Of a stretch of DNA of 64,000 nucleotides, positions 32,125-46,300 are shown one piece after another. The position numbers and the translations under genes were made by a program. This DNA is from Guillardia theta CCMP2712. Its lineage: Eukaryota; Cryptophyceae; Pyrenomonadales; Geminigeraceae. The stretch covers positions 130,559-194,558 of the forward strand of contig NW_005434630.1 of assembly GCF_000315625.1 (NCBI RefSeq). Reading direction: 5' to 3'. Below the pieces are notes generated by a model that ran no database searches, was not told where the DNA came from, and saw nothing but the letters and a program-made list of their open reading frames with translations. How positions within the stretch are numbered: position 1 is the stretch's first letter; every line of letters starts with the position of its first letter.

Positions 32125-34110
32125 TCACTTGCAAGACAACAGGCAATGTACAGCTTTTTGCGTCTCTGACCGTATGCTTCGAAGGTGAGAAATCATGAAT
32201 TGTTTCTCGTCTTCTGTGGGAGATTTCTGCTCCCGTTGCCTTCTGATATGAAAATTGAGAAAGCATTGTGTTTGTGATAACTTACAAAGATATTGGTCGT
32301 GGACGGGCATGATTGACAAGCCTGGTGCAATGTGAGCAGCACGACGAAAGGACGAGAGTTGCTCACGAGAAAGTCTGCATGCCGTGGATGTTCCCGTGTT
32401 CTTCACACACTTGTCAAGACAGACACATTCGACCGAAAAATGCTTGACCTTCATCAGTGAGAAGATTGTTTGGAGAGACGTGCTTTCCGCTCTCGACTCT
32501 CCTATCTGAACGCGAAGTACGCGGACTAGTTCATCCAGAAAATTGTCAGCATCAAGGAGCAAGGCAGCAGCAAAAATTCCTCAAACCTCTCGTAAGAAGG
32601 CCTTTTCACTAACGATCCCTTTGGATCCTAAATGGCGCCAGTCAGAAGACAAATTCATGATGCAAGGATAGAAGTTTACAAGTTTCCCATACTGAAACCG
32701 AGGGGATGAAGAGACAAATGACGAAGACTGACGCGAACGATCGCGCACTTGGATGGCTGTGTTTGAAATGATTAGAAACGACAAGATTCCCAGAAAGCAG
32801 GAGCTGCCATTCAGGAGATGAGATTTTGTCGTTTCTTCACTGGTAGATAGTTTCAAATCATCATGATTGCAATCTATCAAATCACTCACGTCCGTGGGAT
32901 GCCGGCAAGATGGAGCTTCTTGAGCTGTCTCTGCAATTCGAATTCCTGATCACCATCATTACATCAGCAACTACTGATTTTCATATCATTCATGACGAAG
33001 TACTTGATCGCCTTCTTCCTCGGGCTCAATGTCCGAGTCCGGAATAGTAGTATTGTACAAAAGCTGTTGAACCCCAGAGGGAGAGGATCAGATCAGCTAT
33101 TTGCAGATACACAACACCGGGTGATGCTTTGCGAGGCCATGTCGTGGTTCTGAGGGAGCAAACAACAATCAGAACGCACGCATTCTTCGAGGGAGCCTCG
33201 GTCTGCTCACGTTGGGTCATGAAGGCTTGGGATACTGCTGTCCCACCGTTCGCTCCTGTTGGGTCCGTCACTGATTTGTTCACTATCCACCTCAAGAAAA
33301 TGTCCATCACGTGCGATCTTGAAAGGAGGTACGTATCTCTTCGCTTCAAGGTCGTACGATTCCTGAGACAGAAAACCTTCACTCATCAACCTGACGAGGC
33401 GCGCAAAGGACTGAACCTGAGTGGATACCATCGGAAGACATGTAAGCCTCGTAGCAACATTCCTTGTCTCGATGTTTGCAAACCTGACCATTGAGCCGTG
33501 GTTATCATGAATGCTGCCTTTGAAACCTGGCATTTCTACATTGAGAGTGGAGCTGTTGAATACCGATCATGAGAATAAAGTCTTGGGATTGCATTCTATG
33601 ACCCAGAAGCAATGTCACAAGCTACGAGTTATCTCGATGAGGAACAAACCTTTTTCCTCATTTTCTCGTCGTTCTCGAGGGTAGAGTAACATCCTATCCT
33701 GTTGAGATTTCACTCAGATCACGGGTTTCAATGTGATTATCATCAAAGACCTCCCATCAGTAGACACCCTACTGTACAACGTTAGTCAACTTGAAAATCG
33801 CATTTAAGCATAGTATGCATTAAGCTTTACCCGATGTTTGTTTCTCGAAATGGTTTGTACTCGATTTGCTGGGAATTATCTCGGTAGCCTCGAAAGCCTC
33901 TCATGAACCACAGGCTCAATATCCTTGCGGAAATTTCAATCGTCAAGTTCGGATGTGTTGCATTTTCATTCCTGAGAATTCAAAAGGAGACGTTTCTTAC
34001 CAAAGACGAATTCTGTAGGCTTTCAATGTGCAAATTTGAGAATCGAGCACTGCGGCAGCAGAATACTTCACTTTCTGAGCAGCTACCTCAACACCATGAG
34101 ACTCGGAGGG
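32125..34110 (-). CDS. Unrecognised multi-exon protein
   Basis: Several minus-strand stretches look coding and are joined by plausible short introns. From 34095: HGVEVAAQKVKYSAAAVLDS, KAYRIRLW|NENATHPNLTIEIS, SLWFMRGFRGYRDNSQQIEY, then (33755-33640) SLMIITLKP|DRMLLYPRERRENEEK across an apparent 24-nt intron. Further on: LMSEGFLSQESYDLEAKRYV, IPDSDIEPEEEGDQ, EFELQRQLKKLHLAGIPRT, DPKGSLVKRPSYER, VRVLRVQIGESRAESTSLQ and a Cys-containing C-terminus (VECVCLDKCVKNTG) ending at 32125. No domain recognised and no start codon fixed. The gene lies between inverted copies of the dispersed element. Confidence 0.5.
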
Positions 34111-34170
34111 TTTCCGCCTTCATTGCAATGTTTTCTGACAGCATTTTGACTAGCGGTTGAAACTGTTCTT

Positions 34171-34203
34171 TTACTCAAAGTTAAGTTAAAAATCAGTACG
34201 AGG
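34171..34203 (+). promoter_or_regulatory. Start-proximal dispersed element (plus copy)
   Basis: TTACTCAAAGTTAAGTTAAA followed by AATCAGTACGAGG, about 110 nt before the giant gene's ATG. Nearly identical to the minus copy at 16307-16280 and to 4845-4876. Confidence 0.45.
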
Positions 34204-34313
34204 ACATACGGTAGTACGGCTCAGTGTCACACAGCGGCCGCGATGAGAGAGAGCCCGGTGCCCGAGCCTGCCTCAGTGAGCTACAACTTGTCTTGTTATC
34301 CTAGTGTGGAGGC

Positions 34314-37300
34314 ATGGTGCAGCCCGCACAGTTAAAGTTCAGACCTTTGCTGCCTGTTTGCTGCTACCGGCCGACAGTTCGTGTGAAGCAGCGGGGCCCC
34401 GAGATGGCGCGAGAGGAGCCATGGTTCCGAGGGAGCATGGGGCGTCGCAGGAACAGAAACCTTTCCCTCATGCTCTTTGGTGTCACCCTGGTGAGCATGT
34501 TAGATATCAGAAAGAATTCGAGGAGCAAAGGAGTACTTGCACAAACATGCAACGTGAGCGAAATTTGTCAGTGTTTTGGACATGGACAATGCAAATGTTC
34601 CATGGATCCAGTTGCAAGTACTCGATGTCAATGCGATCTCGGTTGGGATCCAAAGACAAATTGTTCAACTCTCCTTCCTTGCAAATCCACAAAAGGTACT
34701 GTGCCTGATCTGGATTCGTCCATTGATACATGTCCGCAGACTGCAATGGACATGGGATTTGTTTAAGCAACGGAAAATGCGAGTGTGATGTTGGATTTGC
34801 GGATGTATTTTGCGATAAAATTTTATGTAAGAAAATTCCACTTGACCTATTGATTTCTCATGTGAATTTGAACAGGTCCCAGGAATTGCAGCGGAAATGG
34901 ATTTTGCGATCTCCTTTCTGGGCTGTGTTCCTGTGATTTGGGGTGGGAAGGATCTTCTTGTTCAAGCAAGACTTGTATTTGGAATTGCACCAATGGACAG
35001 TGTGTTGATGGGCAATGTGAATGTGATACCGGGTAAGTGCCTTCCACATTGACTTCTTTCCTCATTGTTTGAGATAGATATTCGGGAGTGGACTGTAGTA
35101 TTTTTTCTTGTCCGAGCAAATGTTCAGGTCATGGAATCTGTGATGTTGGATTCAAGAGATGTCAATGCACTGCATGGTAATCTTGCTTCAGATTGATGTG
35201 TTTCTTGACTAGTCTCAGGTACACGGGTCCTGATTGTTCGATAGCTCTTTGTCCTTTCGACTGCTGGGGTCATGGTGTATGTCTAGACGGAAAATGTATT
35301 TGCGATCAATCATGGACTGGTTTTGATTGCTCACTGCCAAACTGTCCTAATGGCTGTTCTGGAAGAGGAATTTGTCAGGTGACAACATATCACTTGTGCT
35401 GCAAAATTGTGAAGTGCTTCGTAGGGCAATGGAATATGTCAGTGTCAGCAGGGATTCTTTGGACCGTCTTGTGATCAAAGGTCTTGCTTAGTGCCTGACT
35501 GTAGTGGACATGGATTTTGCATGAACGGGACGTGTGTATGTGATCCTAGTTGGATCGGCATCGGCTGCGAAAGCAAGGTAATTTGACTTTCATTGCTTTT
35601 TGTGCTTGATGTTGTTGACCATGGTTCAACAGATTGGAAATCTGAGCTGTCCGAGCCATTGCAGCGGTCATGGAGTGTGTCAACAAGGCCTTTGTATCTG
35701 TGACATAGGCTGGAGTGGGGAGGACTGTTCTAATGCTGTTCAATGTCCAGCCAATTGCATGAACCATGGAGCTTGTATCAACGGGACTTGCGCGTGCACT
35801 TTGGGATGGACAGGCATCGATTGTTCTGTGCCGAGCATCAACTCATCCTTAATCTGTGACTGCAAGAGTGCCTGGAATGATCCTCTCTGCAATTGTACAA
35901 CTCCCACAATGGTCACGAATTCCAAAAGTATTCCGTCGTCGACATGTCCGTCAAATTGTAGCGGACATGGTCTTTGTAGTCAAGGGAAATGCGTGTGTGA
36001 CCCTGGTTTCTCTGGGCAAAGCTGTCAATATTTGACCGCTACGTCATCTTCAGTTCAGTGTGTGAACAATTGCTCAGGACATGGTACTTGTTCACCATTT
36101 GGATGTGTTTGTGACAGTACGTGGTTCTTTGTAGATTGTTCAATGCAAGTCGTACCGCAGTCGATTTGTAAATGGAATTGCTCCGGGCGGGGAATCTGTT
36201 CAAATGGAATTTGCCAGTGTGATCCGGGATATCACGGGGTCGGCTGCGAATCCGCATATTCCATCTCTTGGGTATCAAATTGTATCAACAATTGTTCATC
36301 GCATGGTGTTTGCACGAATGGAACATGTTTATGTGATCAAGGATACATGGGCGATGACTGTCATTCCATAATTCAAACATGGCATCCACTTAGAATCTCA
36401 AATAATACGATATCACGTATACCCCTCATCCCTTCGTGCGAATTTTTCGGGTGCTCAGGACATGGAAGTTGTGCCAACGGTGTTTGCGTATGTGATCCCT
36501 ACTACTATGGTTGGCGTTGCGAAAATTTCATAACAATGCCATGCCCTAATGATTGCTCTCTGCATGGAAATTGTATGAATGGAACATGTATTTGTGATTT
36601 GCACTGGGGTGGAAAGGATTGTTCAATTTTCGAATCATGTGATCCTTTTTCTTCAACGCCGCCTTGTTCAGGCCGGGGAAATTGCCTCAATGGTACTTGC
36701 ACTTGTAATGAAGGCTGGAGAGGTTATGATTGCTCAATCCCAACTTGTGCTAAAGGATGCTCGGGTCATGGTTTTTGTGCAAACAGTACCTGCATTTGTG
36801 ATTATGGTTGGGCTGGAGTCGAATGTAGCGAGCTTCAATGCATAAATGATTGCTCCGGACATGGCGTTTGTGTGCTTCAAGAAAAGCCAACCTGTGCCTG
36901 TGTGGAAGGATGGGCAGGAGCAGACTGCTCTTTCAAACAATGTCCTACCAGCGCAGCCTTTCTAGTGCCATATGAACCATGTTCTGGTCATGGAGCATGT
37001 TTGCAGAATGGAACTTGTGAATGTTACACAAACTATCGCGGACTAGATTGCGCGATCTTGTACGACTGCTCTGGAGCCGGCAAGAGGGTTTGTGGGAAAT
37101 GTATCTGTGATGAAGGATTCAAGGGCATTGATTGTTCGATTGATATGTGCAAAGACAGCAGAATAATGAATCCATTGTTTCCTGGGATCTACTCCAAGTC
37201 GACAGTATGCTCTGGTAATGGCACATGCACCACCAGCAAGGGCTGTGTCTGCAATTTCGGTGCTGGAGTGAACTGTTCATCTCCAGCATTCTGTCCGTCA

Positions 37301-40300
37301 AGGTGCAGCGGACATGGGAGATGTGTGGGTTTGAACGGGTTGGCAAATGATAAAGGAAGTTGTATATGCGACAACTACACCATCCAGGATAGTCCGTTCC
37401 CCACTCCGATGTACATTGGAACATTTTGTGAAACATTGGTGTGTCCCGGTTATGATGTCAACACACAAACGCAGTGCTCAGGGCATGGCATCTGTCAGAG
37501 TAATTACAGATGCTTTTGCTCTTCGTATGGACCCAATCAGCAAAGCACCTATGAGGGAGCAGACTGCGGTCTATTGCAGTTCGGGGCATTCAGTGTGGAC
37601 TCAATCAGCCCAGCGGTGGGACCACTGCAAGGAGATACTATAGTAACGATGAGGGGTGTTGGGCTAGATCGCATCATCAACTCGTATGGTGGTCGGGTGT
37701 ATTGTGACTTTGCAGTCGGTACGTTAACGATTGCAGAGTATGGCGATTACCGTGACATGATACTCTGCCCAAGTCCTCCAACTCTTTCTCAGCAGACAAT
37801 CGTTATCAAGCTTCTCAATTCGCAAAGAGCTATCATCACCAAATTTACCAACAACTTTCAGTTTGAGTATTACCCAGAACCTTCAATCCTTCAGCTAATC
37901 CCCTCATTTCTTCCTTTGCGCCCTTTAATTGCAAACCAAACGTACACTACGGCGAACTTTGCAAATGTCATCACAGTTGTTGGCTCGTACTTTCCAAGGG
38001 ATGGGATTTATCAAGTTAAATTTGAAGATTGCACTTCACAGCCTGGAACTTACTTGAGCGAGACTTCAATTCAGATCTACGTTCCCCAGCTGCCCACAGG
38101 TGGAAAATATTTCCTGCAGGTTACAGCCAATGGACAACAATATACCACTCCCTCTGAATCATTTCCAAAGCTTACAGTCTATGAAATCACAAAAATTTTC
38201 CCTCCATGTGTCGCATCGCAAGGAACGGATGTCGTTACCGTGATAGGTAAATATCTGGTCGATCCGTCAGACTCTACTAGGGTCAACGCAAATCCCTACT
38301 GCCGATTTGGTACAGTCACCTTTCAAGGGCAGACCATAGCATATGGAGCCTCAAAAACAGATCCAGACTTTAGGTATTTCGCGTTTCACTCTCCGGCGTA
38401 TGAAAGTACCACGTTACCTGGTGCGCTCGAATGCAACGCTCCTGATGCACCTGTCATGGACAATTCCTTCGCCCTCTCGTTGAATGCTGATAAATTTACT
38501 CCTTACGAATTTACTCCTCGCCAGCTTGATCCCTTCTATCTGGGTCAATACGATTACACGCCTTCTATTCAAGTTCAAACCTTCTACTTGCCCGTACTGA
38601 ACATGTCACAGGGACCGATCACTCCTTCCATCGGACCTATCAATGGTGGAACTATCATCACGGTTGTAGGCAATGGCTTCAATTACAGCAAATACAACCC
38701 ACTGACAGGTGCAACAATACAAAGCAAGCAAATATTTGATTATAAGCCCTACTGCAATCCTTTCCCGGTACCGCAATGTTCGTTTGGGTCTATGAGAACT
38801 TCAAGCTTAACCATCATCTCCGACACCAAACTGACTTGTGTATCGCCGAAGATGACGGACTTCCTCACAACACCTCGACCTTATTCTTTCAGCATAGGCC
38901 TGGATGGTCAATCGTTCACTACTGCAAACATTCACTTTCAATATTTTCCAAACTTACAGATCCACAGAGTTTCTCCTTCAAGTGGCCCGGTGAATGGTGG
39001 AACTCGGCTCACGGTTTTTGGGAGCGGGTTTGTGAATCCAGGAAGCTTTCAAAACATCTGGTACCTTTATTGTGTGTTCACGACGAGCAGCTTTCCGAGG
39101 ATCAGGTATCAAACCATAGCAAGTTATACCAACACGAGCGTTGTGCAATGCTTGTCGCCTTTGAATCTTGGCTCTCCTGTGAATTTAAAAGTAGATGTCT
39201 CTCTTAATGGAGAGTTTCGTGATGATCAACTCTCTGGCAGCTCAGTAACCTTTGCGGTTTATTTCAACCCCTTCATCCGTCTCCTGCAAAATTCGTTTAG
39301 CTCTGTAAAAGGAAACGAAGTCATCACGATTTTAGGGAATAACTTTCTGAACTATGATACTCTTTCCTGTCGATTTGGCTCTGATTCAAACATCGTTCGT
39401 GCAAAGTTTGTCACGAGCAGTCAAATTTCCTGCCTGACTCCGATACAAAACAATCCCCTTACAGTTCCATTTCAAGTTTCCTTGAACCAGAAAGATTTCA
39501 GCAGCAATGTCGTTCCATTCTATTTCTTTGCATTTGGATCAATCACACCTTCAGACGCTTACCTTCGAGAGGAGACTCGATTGAACCTGACATTGAAATT
39601 TGATTCAAGCAATGAGACTAAGAGGGATTTGATCGAAAAAACAGGGTCTGACTATTTTAATTTCCTGCTGAAATTTGACTCAAATATGTATGCCTTAAGC
39701 GCTGTAAGCTCTAGTTTCGATCCATCAAGCTCATCACTGATTGCAAACTTCGATGTTTCGATGGGTGAATGGTGCTCAAAATACATATCCACTTGTACTC
39801 CACAGAGCTTCTCAGTTTTATTTTCAATTACCCCGATTCCAGCGTTCGCCAATTCAAATGTCTTCAATTTTACTCTCACAGTCTTTTCCCTTGTTCTTCA
39901 AGGTGTGATTCCTCCAAACTTCACCAAGTCAAATGTGATTTTCTTGAAAGATGGTCGTTCGTATCCGATCACTTTCATTTACGGAGCTTCATACTTTTCT
40001 TCAAACCTTACATGTTATTTTCTGCCTTGCAATCGAACTTGTCCTGAGAATATTTCGAGCAACAGCATTTCATTTCTCAACAAGGCTGCAGCAAGAGTGA
40101 ATGTGTCCACCTCACAAATCAGTTGTATTGCACCCAGTGTGAATTCAAGTAGCTCGATCAATTCTTACTTATCTACAGTTGGCAACGCTCATACATTGTC
40201 AAATCAAACGTTTCGTATTGATTACATTTCTCCTCCCAAGATTAACTTCACAACAATTGCAATCTTTTCCACTAGGACCAAAGTTTCCTTCCGATTGGAA

Positions 40301-43300
40301 TGGTTTGACACCACACACGTTGATCTGAACAGACTCTCTTGCGTGTTCTTTTCCATCTCATCGCAGGCATTGAAATTCACCCGTGCGACATTCTACGCTG
40401 ACAATAACATGATAGACTGTGATCTCCCGAACCTCCCTGGACCTCAAAACTGGGATCCAATTTATGGCGTTGACAAGTACATTCTAGCGATCAGTCTGAA
40501 TGAACGCGATCCTTGCATCGATTGCTCCAAGTTGAACACCAAACAAGCTGTCATCAGCAATGCTAACTCTGGCACTAATAAGTTTGGGTTTAACTCCCAG
40601 ACGAACAGTTACTGCGGATCGAACCCAGCGGATTTCAATACAGCTTTCTGCATTGAATCTCAAAATGGTGACTTTGCGCATTTGTACGTGGTTCAGGAGC
40701 CAACAAAGATCTACATATCACCTCCTGCACTGCTTCTAAGCGATCAAGGATCGTCGAATGCCATTGTATTTCTCTCAGGACCAAATCTGCAATATCTGAA
40801 TTGGAGGAATTGGCCGTCGTCATGGCCTTGGAATCCAAAGGAGAATTGCACAAGCTTTCCCAAACTTGGGAGAGATGTTGCTTGCAAGGTCATTTATTCC
40901 GGTACAACCAAGACAGTGCAAGGCTACTTTGACTTCTGCACACAAAAGCTTGCTATCAACATTTCTGCAGTTTTGAAGGATATATCATCATCTCAGACAT
41001 CGTCAAGTGTTTCTGTTATTTTTCAGCTGAATTTGCTTGATAGTACAGATTACTATCAAGTAGGTACAAATTTGGTAGTTTACACGAATTCCATTTGTCT
41101 ACAACTTGATGGTATTGAGTGCGGCTACGGAACGTGTGTCAAGAGTCAGAACAACAATCAGTGTAAATGCTACAACAACACTTTCAAGACTGCAGCTTGG
41201 GATCTTGGATGTTTCGTCAGCCCGACCATCGACAGCATATCTCCTGCTCTGGCACCAGCGTCAGTGAGAGCGCGTGTCACGCAAGTTGTGTTGAACATGA
41301 CTCTGTGGCAAACCACTTACTTCTCAACGACTTCAAACCCATGGAATGTGTACGAGAACTGGCCGTTTGTATGCATATTTGGAAATGCGTCCAAGACTAC
41401 TTCAGTGCAGTTGCTTCCTGTGGACAATGCGAAATCGATTCACCGAAGTTTCTCTTGTCCGGTCCCCTCATACGATTTCTCTCCGGGAATCATAAATTTC
41501 TCTGTAGCTCCAATATACAACGACTCTATCTCATATCCATCTATCTCATATCCATTTGGTACTTTCGAGTTTGAGTTCTATCGGCAACCTACCATTTTGT
41601 TTGCAACCATTTCCCGCAACGCTTCACTCTGGTATAATTTGACCTTTCCTACCTGTTCTTCTCCTGTGTTACAACAGTGTGACTCAACTGTGTTTGTTGT
41701 CCAAGTTTTCGGCTACAATTTCTCCGATTTTCCTCCAGCTACTTGTAAATTTGAAAGTTCATCGGGATCAAGTTCTCAGAGTGTGAAATTGGAATACATC
41801 TCAAGCTCGCTGATAAATTGCCCTCTACCATCTCTGTCATTCCCGGGACAATACGCCCTGTCTGTGTCAATGAACGGTCAAGAGTACATTGAGAAATCTT
41901 TTGACGTTCACTTCTATGAGCAGCCGTCAGTTTTCATCAATGATACAACAAACTTGGGAGGTCTGATAGTCAATCAAGAGAATTCCATCAATCAGCTAAA
42001 GCAAGTTTATGGCACCGATGCTTCGTTTATTTCTTCTATTTCTTTCAATTCGAGGGTGACGGGAGCTCCCATACATGGGGGCACACCTTTGATTCTTTAC
42101 CTTTCGACACAGTGCTCTCATTGCCAAGAGAACCTTCTTCAGTTCAGGAATGACTTGAGCATCAGGTTTGTTCCGTGCCCTTCGAGCACCAGCGATTGTT
42201 CATGCTTCTCCCCGAACGCTTACGAGGCTTTGAACCTCAGCCTGGGAATGTTCTCTCAGAATTATGCTGAATTGCAGATGTTCTCTCCAAGCATCAGAAG
42301 CTCCGACAGTGGAAACTTTCGTGTTTGTTTCGCTCTTGATGGCATACACTTCCTCCCGTTACAAACTTGCTCAATCTTGTCGCCAGATTGTGCTCGACGA
42401 TATTTTGATTTTCAGTTCTATCCTCCTCCGATCATCACCAGGGTTGCAAGCCACTATTACCCTATAGATCTACCAGACAATCGTCAAGTTCAAGTAAAAC
42501 TGTTTGGATCGCATTTCTTTCAACACTATCTGAGCTATCAGAGCCTGGTTTTGATTCTCGGCAATCAAGAAAGTGTATTAGCTCAAATCGATCAATCACT
42601 CATCATATTCAATCAAAATGGCGACGAGCTTCAGTTTCCCCTCCCACCACTGAATCTGAACTCGAATCTGAGAGTGAACATCACCATCTCCCTTAACGGC
42701 CATGACTATTTAGCGTTGAATTCTCGGTTGAGTGAAATCTTCATTTACAAGTATCCATTACTCGATCACATCACGCCAAGACTCGGTCCTAACAACTTCG
42801 CGACAAACATTACAATTTATGGAAGCTACTTCAGCAAACTACCACAAATGATGTGTAAACTCTCTTCTTTATGTCCCGACGACTCTTGTTCATGTTCAAA
42901 TCAAGACTTCTACAGGTACGTGAACGCATTTTTTATCTCCGACAAGAGCGTCGTCTGTCCGCAGAAAGAAGTGATCAATTCCACAAGCGGAAAGATCATC
43001 AATTCCACCTGTATCGCTTTTACACCTGATGCGAGCGATAACTTTCAACTGATGTATCCTTCAGTTGCCCCATACTTGCTTCAGTCTCCAAAGGAATCCA
43101 AGTTTCGGATGATTAATCCAACTCTACCCCTGAATATTTCCAGCCGGGCTCTGACTTTACAAGCATCAAATTTCACTCTTGCGATGAGAAAATCTTTCCC
43201 CACATTGTCGGAAGCGAAGAGCAATTGTTACAACTTATCAGACTTGTATCCTGAGAAAGAGTTTGCAATCTCATTGGTTCCCAGCTTACCGCAGTACATG

Positions 43301-46300
43301 TTACCATTCGATCCAACTTCAATACAATTTGCATGGAGTGTGAAATCTGATTTGTATTCTGAAGTTTCGTCATCAAGTTGTGTCAATTATATTGAAGTAT
43401 ACAACATCTCTGTGAGCTTTTGCATGAAAGTTGACATTCAATTCAGCTTCAATGGAGGTCAATCCTACGACAGTCAGCTCCTGGAGGTTCTTTTCTTCAA
43501 CAGCGTGCAGCCAAACCAAATCTACACCCTTCCGCTCAGAGCAAGCTTAAACAATTTACCAAGGCCTGACGTGGATTTTAAGATCTTGATCAATTTGCTT
43601 TCAAGCATCACACAAACCTTGAGCGCACCTGTGATATTGTCAATGTTCTCCCGAGCCGTTGGTTGTGACACGTCCATGATCTATTTCTGTGAGCCTGGAC
43701 AGAAACTCTGCCAGGGGGAAGGTTGCTGTGATCCGTCGAAGATCTACGTCTGCCCCATTGGTCCCTCGTGTGTGTTTGCTTATGAAGCCTACGGCACAAG
43801 CGCTGTGGTCTCCGGTAGCTTCTTGATAAAGAAGGACTATCACGTGAGCTGCCAAGCACCCATCGTTCCCAATGACAGATATGCAAATGTAAGTATCTTA
43901 ATTCATGGCTCCTGGGTAGTCAAGAACCTTGGACCATTCCACTTCTTCAAACAGCCGCAAGTTTACAACGCTTACCCATCAGCTGTCAGCTTCGACATGC
44001 CTACAAATCTTGCTGTCAATGGTTCTTTCTTCATAAAGAACAATAATCAGCAATGGCAAATTTTTTGTGTCTTTGACTTCAACAACAACACTCCAGCCAC
44101 CAACAACTGGCTGGTCCCCCGGAAGTTCTCTAAGGCAACGTTTCTGAACTCAACAGCACTCACTTGTGACTCTCCGCCTATCACCGGTGGGAGGACCACA
44201 AACCCGATATACCCGGTAGCTCGAGTCGGCGTGATCATGGACGGTATTTGTAATCCATCAATTGATAACTGTCAGACCATTCGTAATTTGGATCAGGCGC
44301 TGTGGACCAATGCTTTTATCATTTACATTCCTACACCTGAAATCTACCAGATCATGCCAACAAATGCCTTCCCAGTCAGTCCTCTGGACAGAATATTGCA
44401 AATTACAATATATGGAGCGAACTTCTATCGATATTACACCATCGGAACTCTCACAGACCAACCGTACAGCCAAATACGAGCAACATTTCAGAGATTGGAA
44501 AACACTTCCTTTTACAACTCAACAGTCAAATTCGGATGGACGTGTAGATTTGGCGACATTGTCCAAAACATTTCAAGCCTGATTCCAACATCTTCTTGCG
44601 GACTTGCAGGTGTAAATCCAGTCTCTTGTGGATACTTTGTTTGTTCGATCCCTTGGACTAATTACACTGAGACAACCCCAGTTCAATTCTCTGTGTCTTT
44701 CAATGATGTCTCAGGACAATATTCTCAAAGTACAATTTTCATATATGCTGCTCCAAACATTGAAAAACTGACACCATCGTACGGGGATTTGAAAGGAGGG
44801 TACCAGATAACAGTGGAAGGAAGTCAATTCTTGAACGTACCTTCTCTCAGGTGTAAGTTCTCGCTCTGCGTCTTTCGAGATGGCCAATGTGTTCCAACAC
44901 GAGTCGACACATTCCCTCCAGTCATACTTGACGGCTTCTATTTGAACCACACGAAAGTTCAATGTCCTACTCCCGGAGGATTCTTTTGGAACTTGACGCT
45001 AAACCCTGAACAATGCAATTTTCCAAGTGCCGACCGCTGCTATGGTCTGTTGAATGTGCAGATAAGCAACAATGCTCTGGAATACTCGAACATAACCCGC
45101 CAGTCCGTCTTCCTGTACAACACCAATGTCGCCTTCAACGGCTTCTTCCCGATAAGCGGACCACGCAGCGGAGGAACAAACATCACTGTATCTGGATCCA
45201 ACTTTGACACCGTAAAGAACATTTCATGCAAGTTTGGATCTCAAACCTCAGTCAAGGCGTTGATCTTGACCGCTTCTACCATCGTTTGTCGCACACCAAA
45301 CTTCACTTCTGCCATTCCATATGGCGGTGTCACCTTAGGGTTCTCCACGAACTTGATTTCATTCTGTTTTCTGTTCCCATTGACTGGATCAAACACACTG
45401 GTGTGCAATTTCACAACCTCTCTTTCAAAATCTGTCAAGTTCTATTATCATGACGATTACAAGATCTCCTCTATATTCCCTGTTGCAGGAGACTTTTCGG
45501 GAAACACAGTGGTCAATCTTACTGGAATCGGTTTCACCAATTACAGTCAGCCGATATATTGTATTTTTGCAGTAGTGCACGTCCCTGCTGTGATTGACAG
45601 TTCTACCCGCGTACGTTGTTTGTCTCCAGCTCTGCCTCCTAACCCGCGAGACTGCTCGCCATGTCCCTACTTCCTCGACAAGGGATACCCTCTGTACCTG
45701 TCGAGTAATTTATACGACAAGAGCGCTGGGATCAATTTCTCTTGGATTGCTACTCCAGAGATCTCAAGTTTAAGTCCACTCACAAGGAGCTACTATTTGA
45801 CTCTGCCTGCAACCATGTATTCGCCGCTGAAGACGATGATTGGGGTTAGCAACAGTCTACCCCAAGGGAGTGTGAATGGAGGAACAATAATTACCGTGGT
45901 CGGAGTGAATTTCACAAGCTTGAGTAGACCAGACTTGTTCGATCCAACCGATCCTCAGCTTCGATGTGACTTTCCTTTCAAAATACCGAGATCTACCATA
46001 GTAGAATATTCTTACAATTGTACAACAAAGAATTCCGTGAAAACATCTAATGGGGTTCCTCAACCGTATTGTGTTGCGACTGATGGGAAAGAATACCAAT
46101 GTAGATTCACCAATTCCTCGTGGTACAATGTAGCAGGTCAGAAGGTCACAGATTTGAAGTGCAGATTTGGTGAGAGCTCAACAAGAGCAACTGTCTTGGA
46201 CACCAGTACAATCTTATGTGCTGCTCCGCCCCATCCCACCGGAACCATTGTACCACTCACGGTGACGATGAATGACATCGAATACTCCCAATTGAAACCA

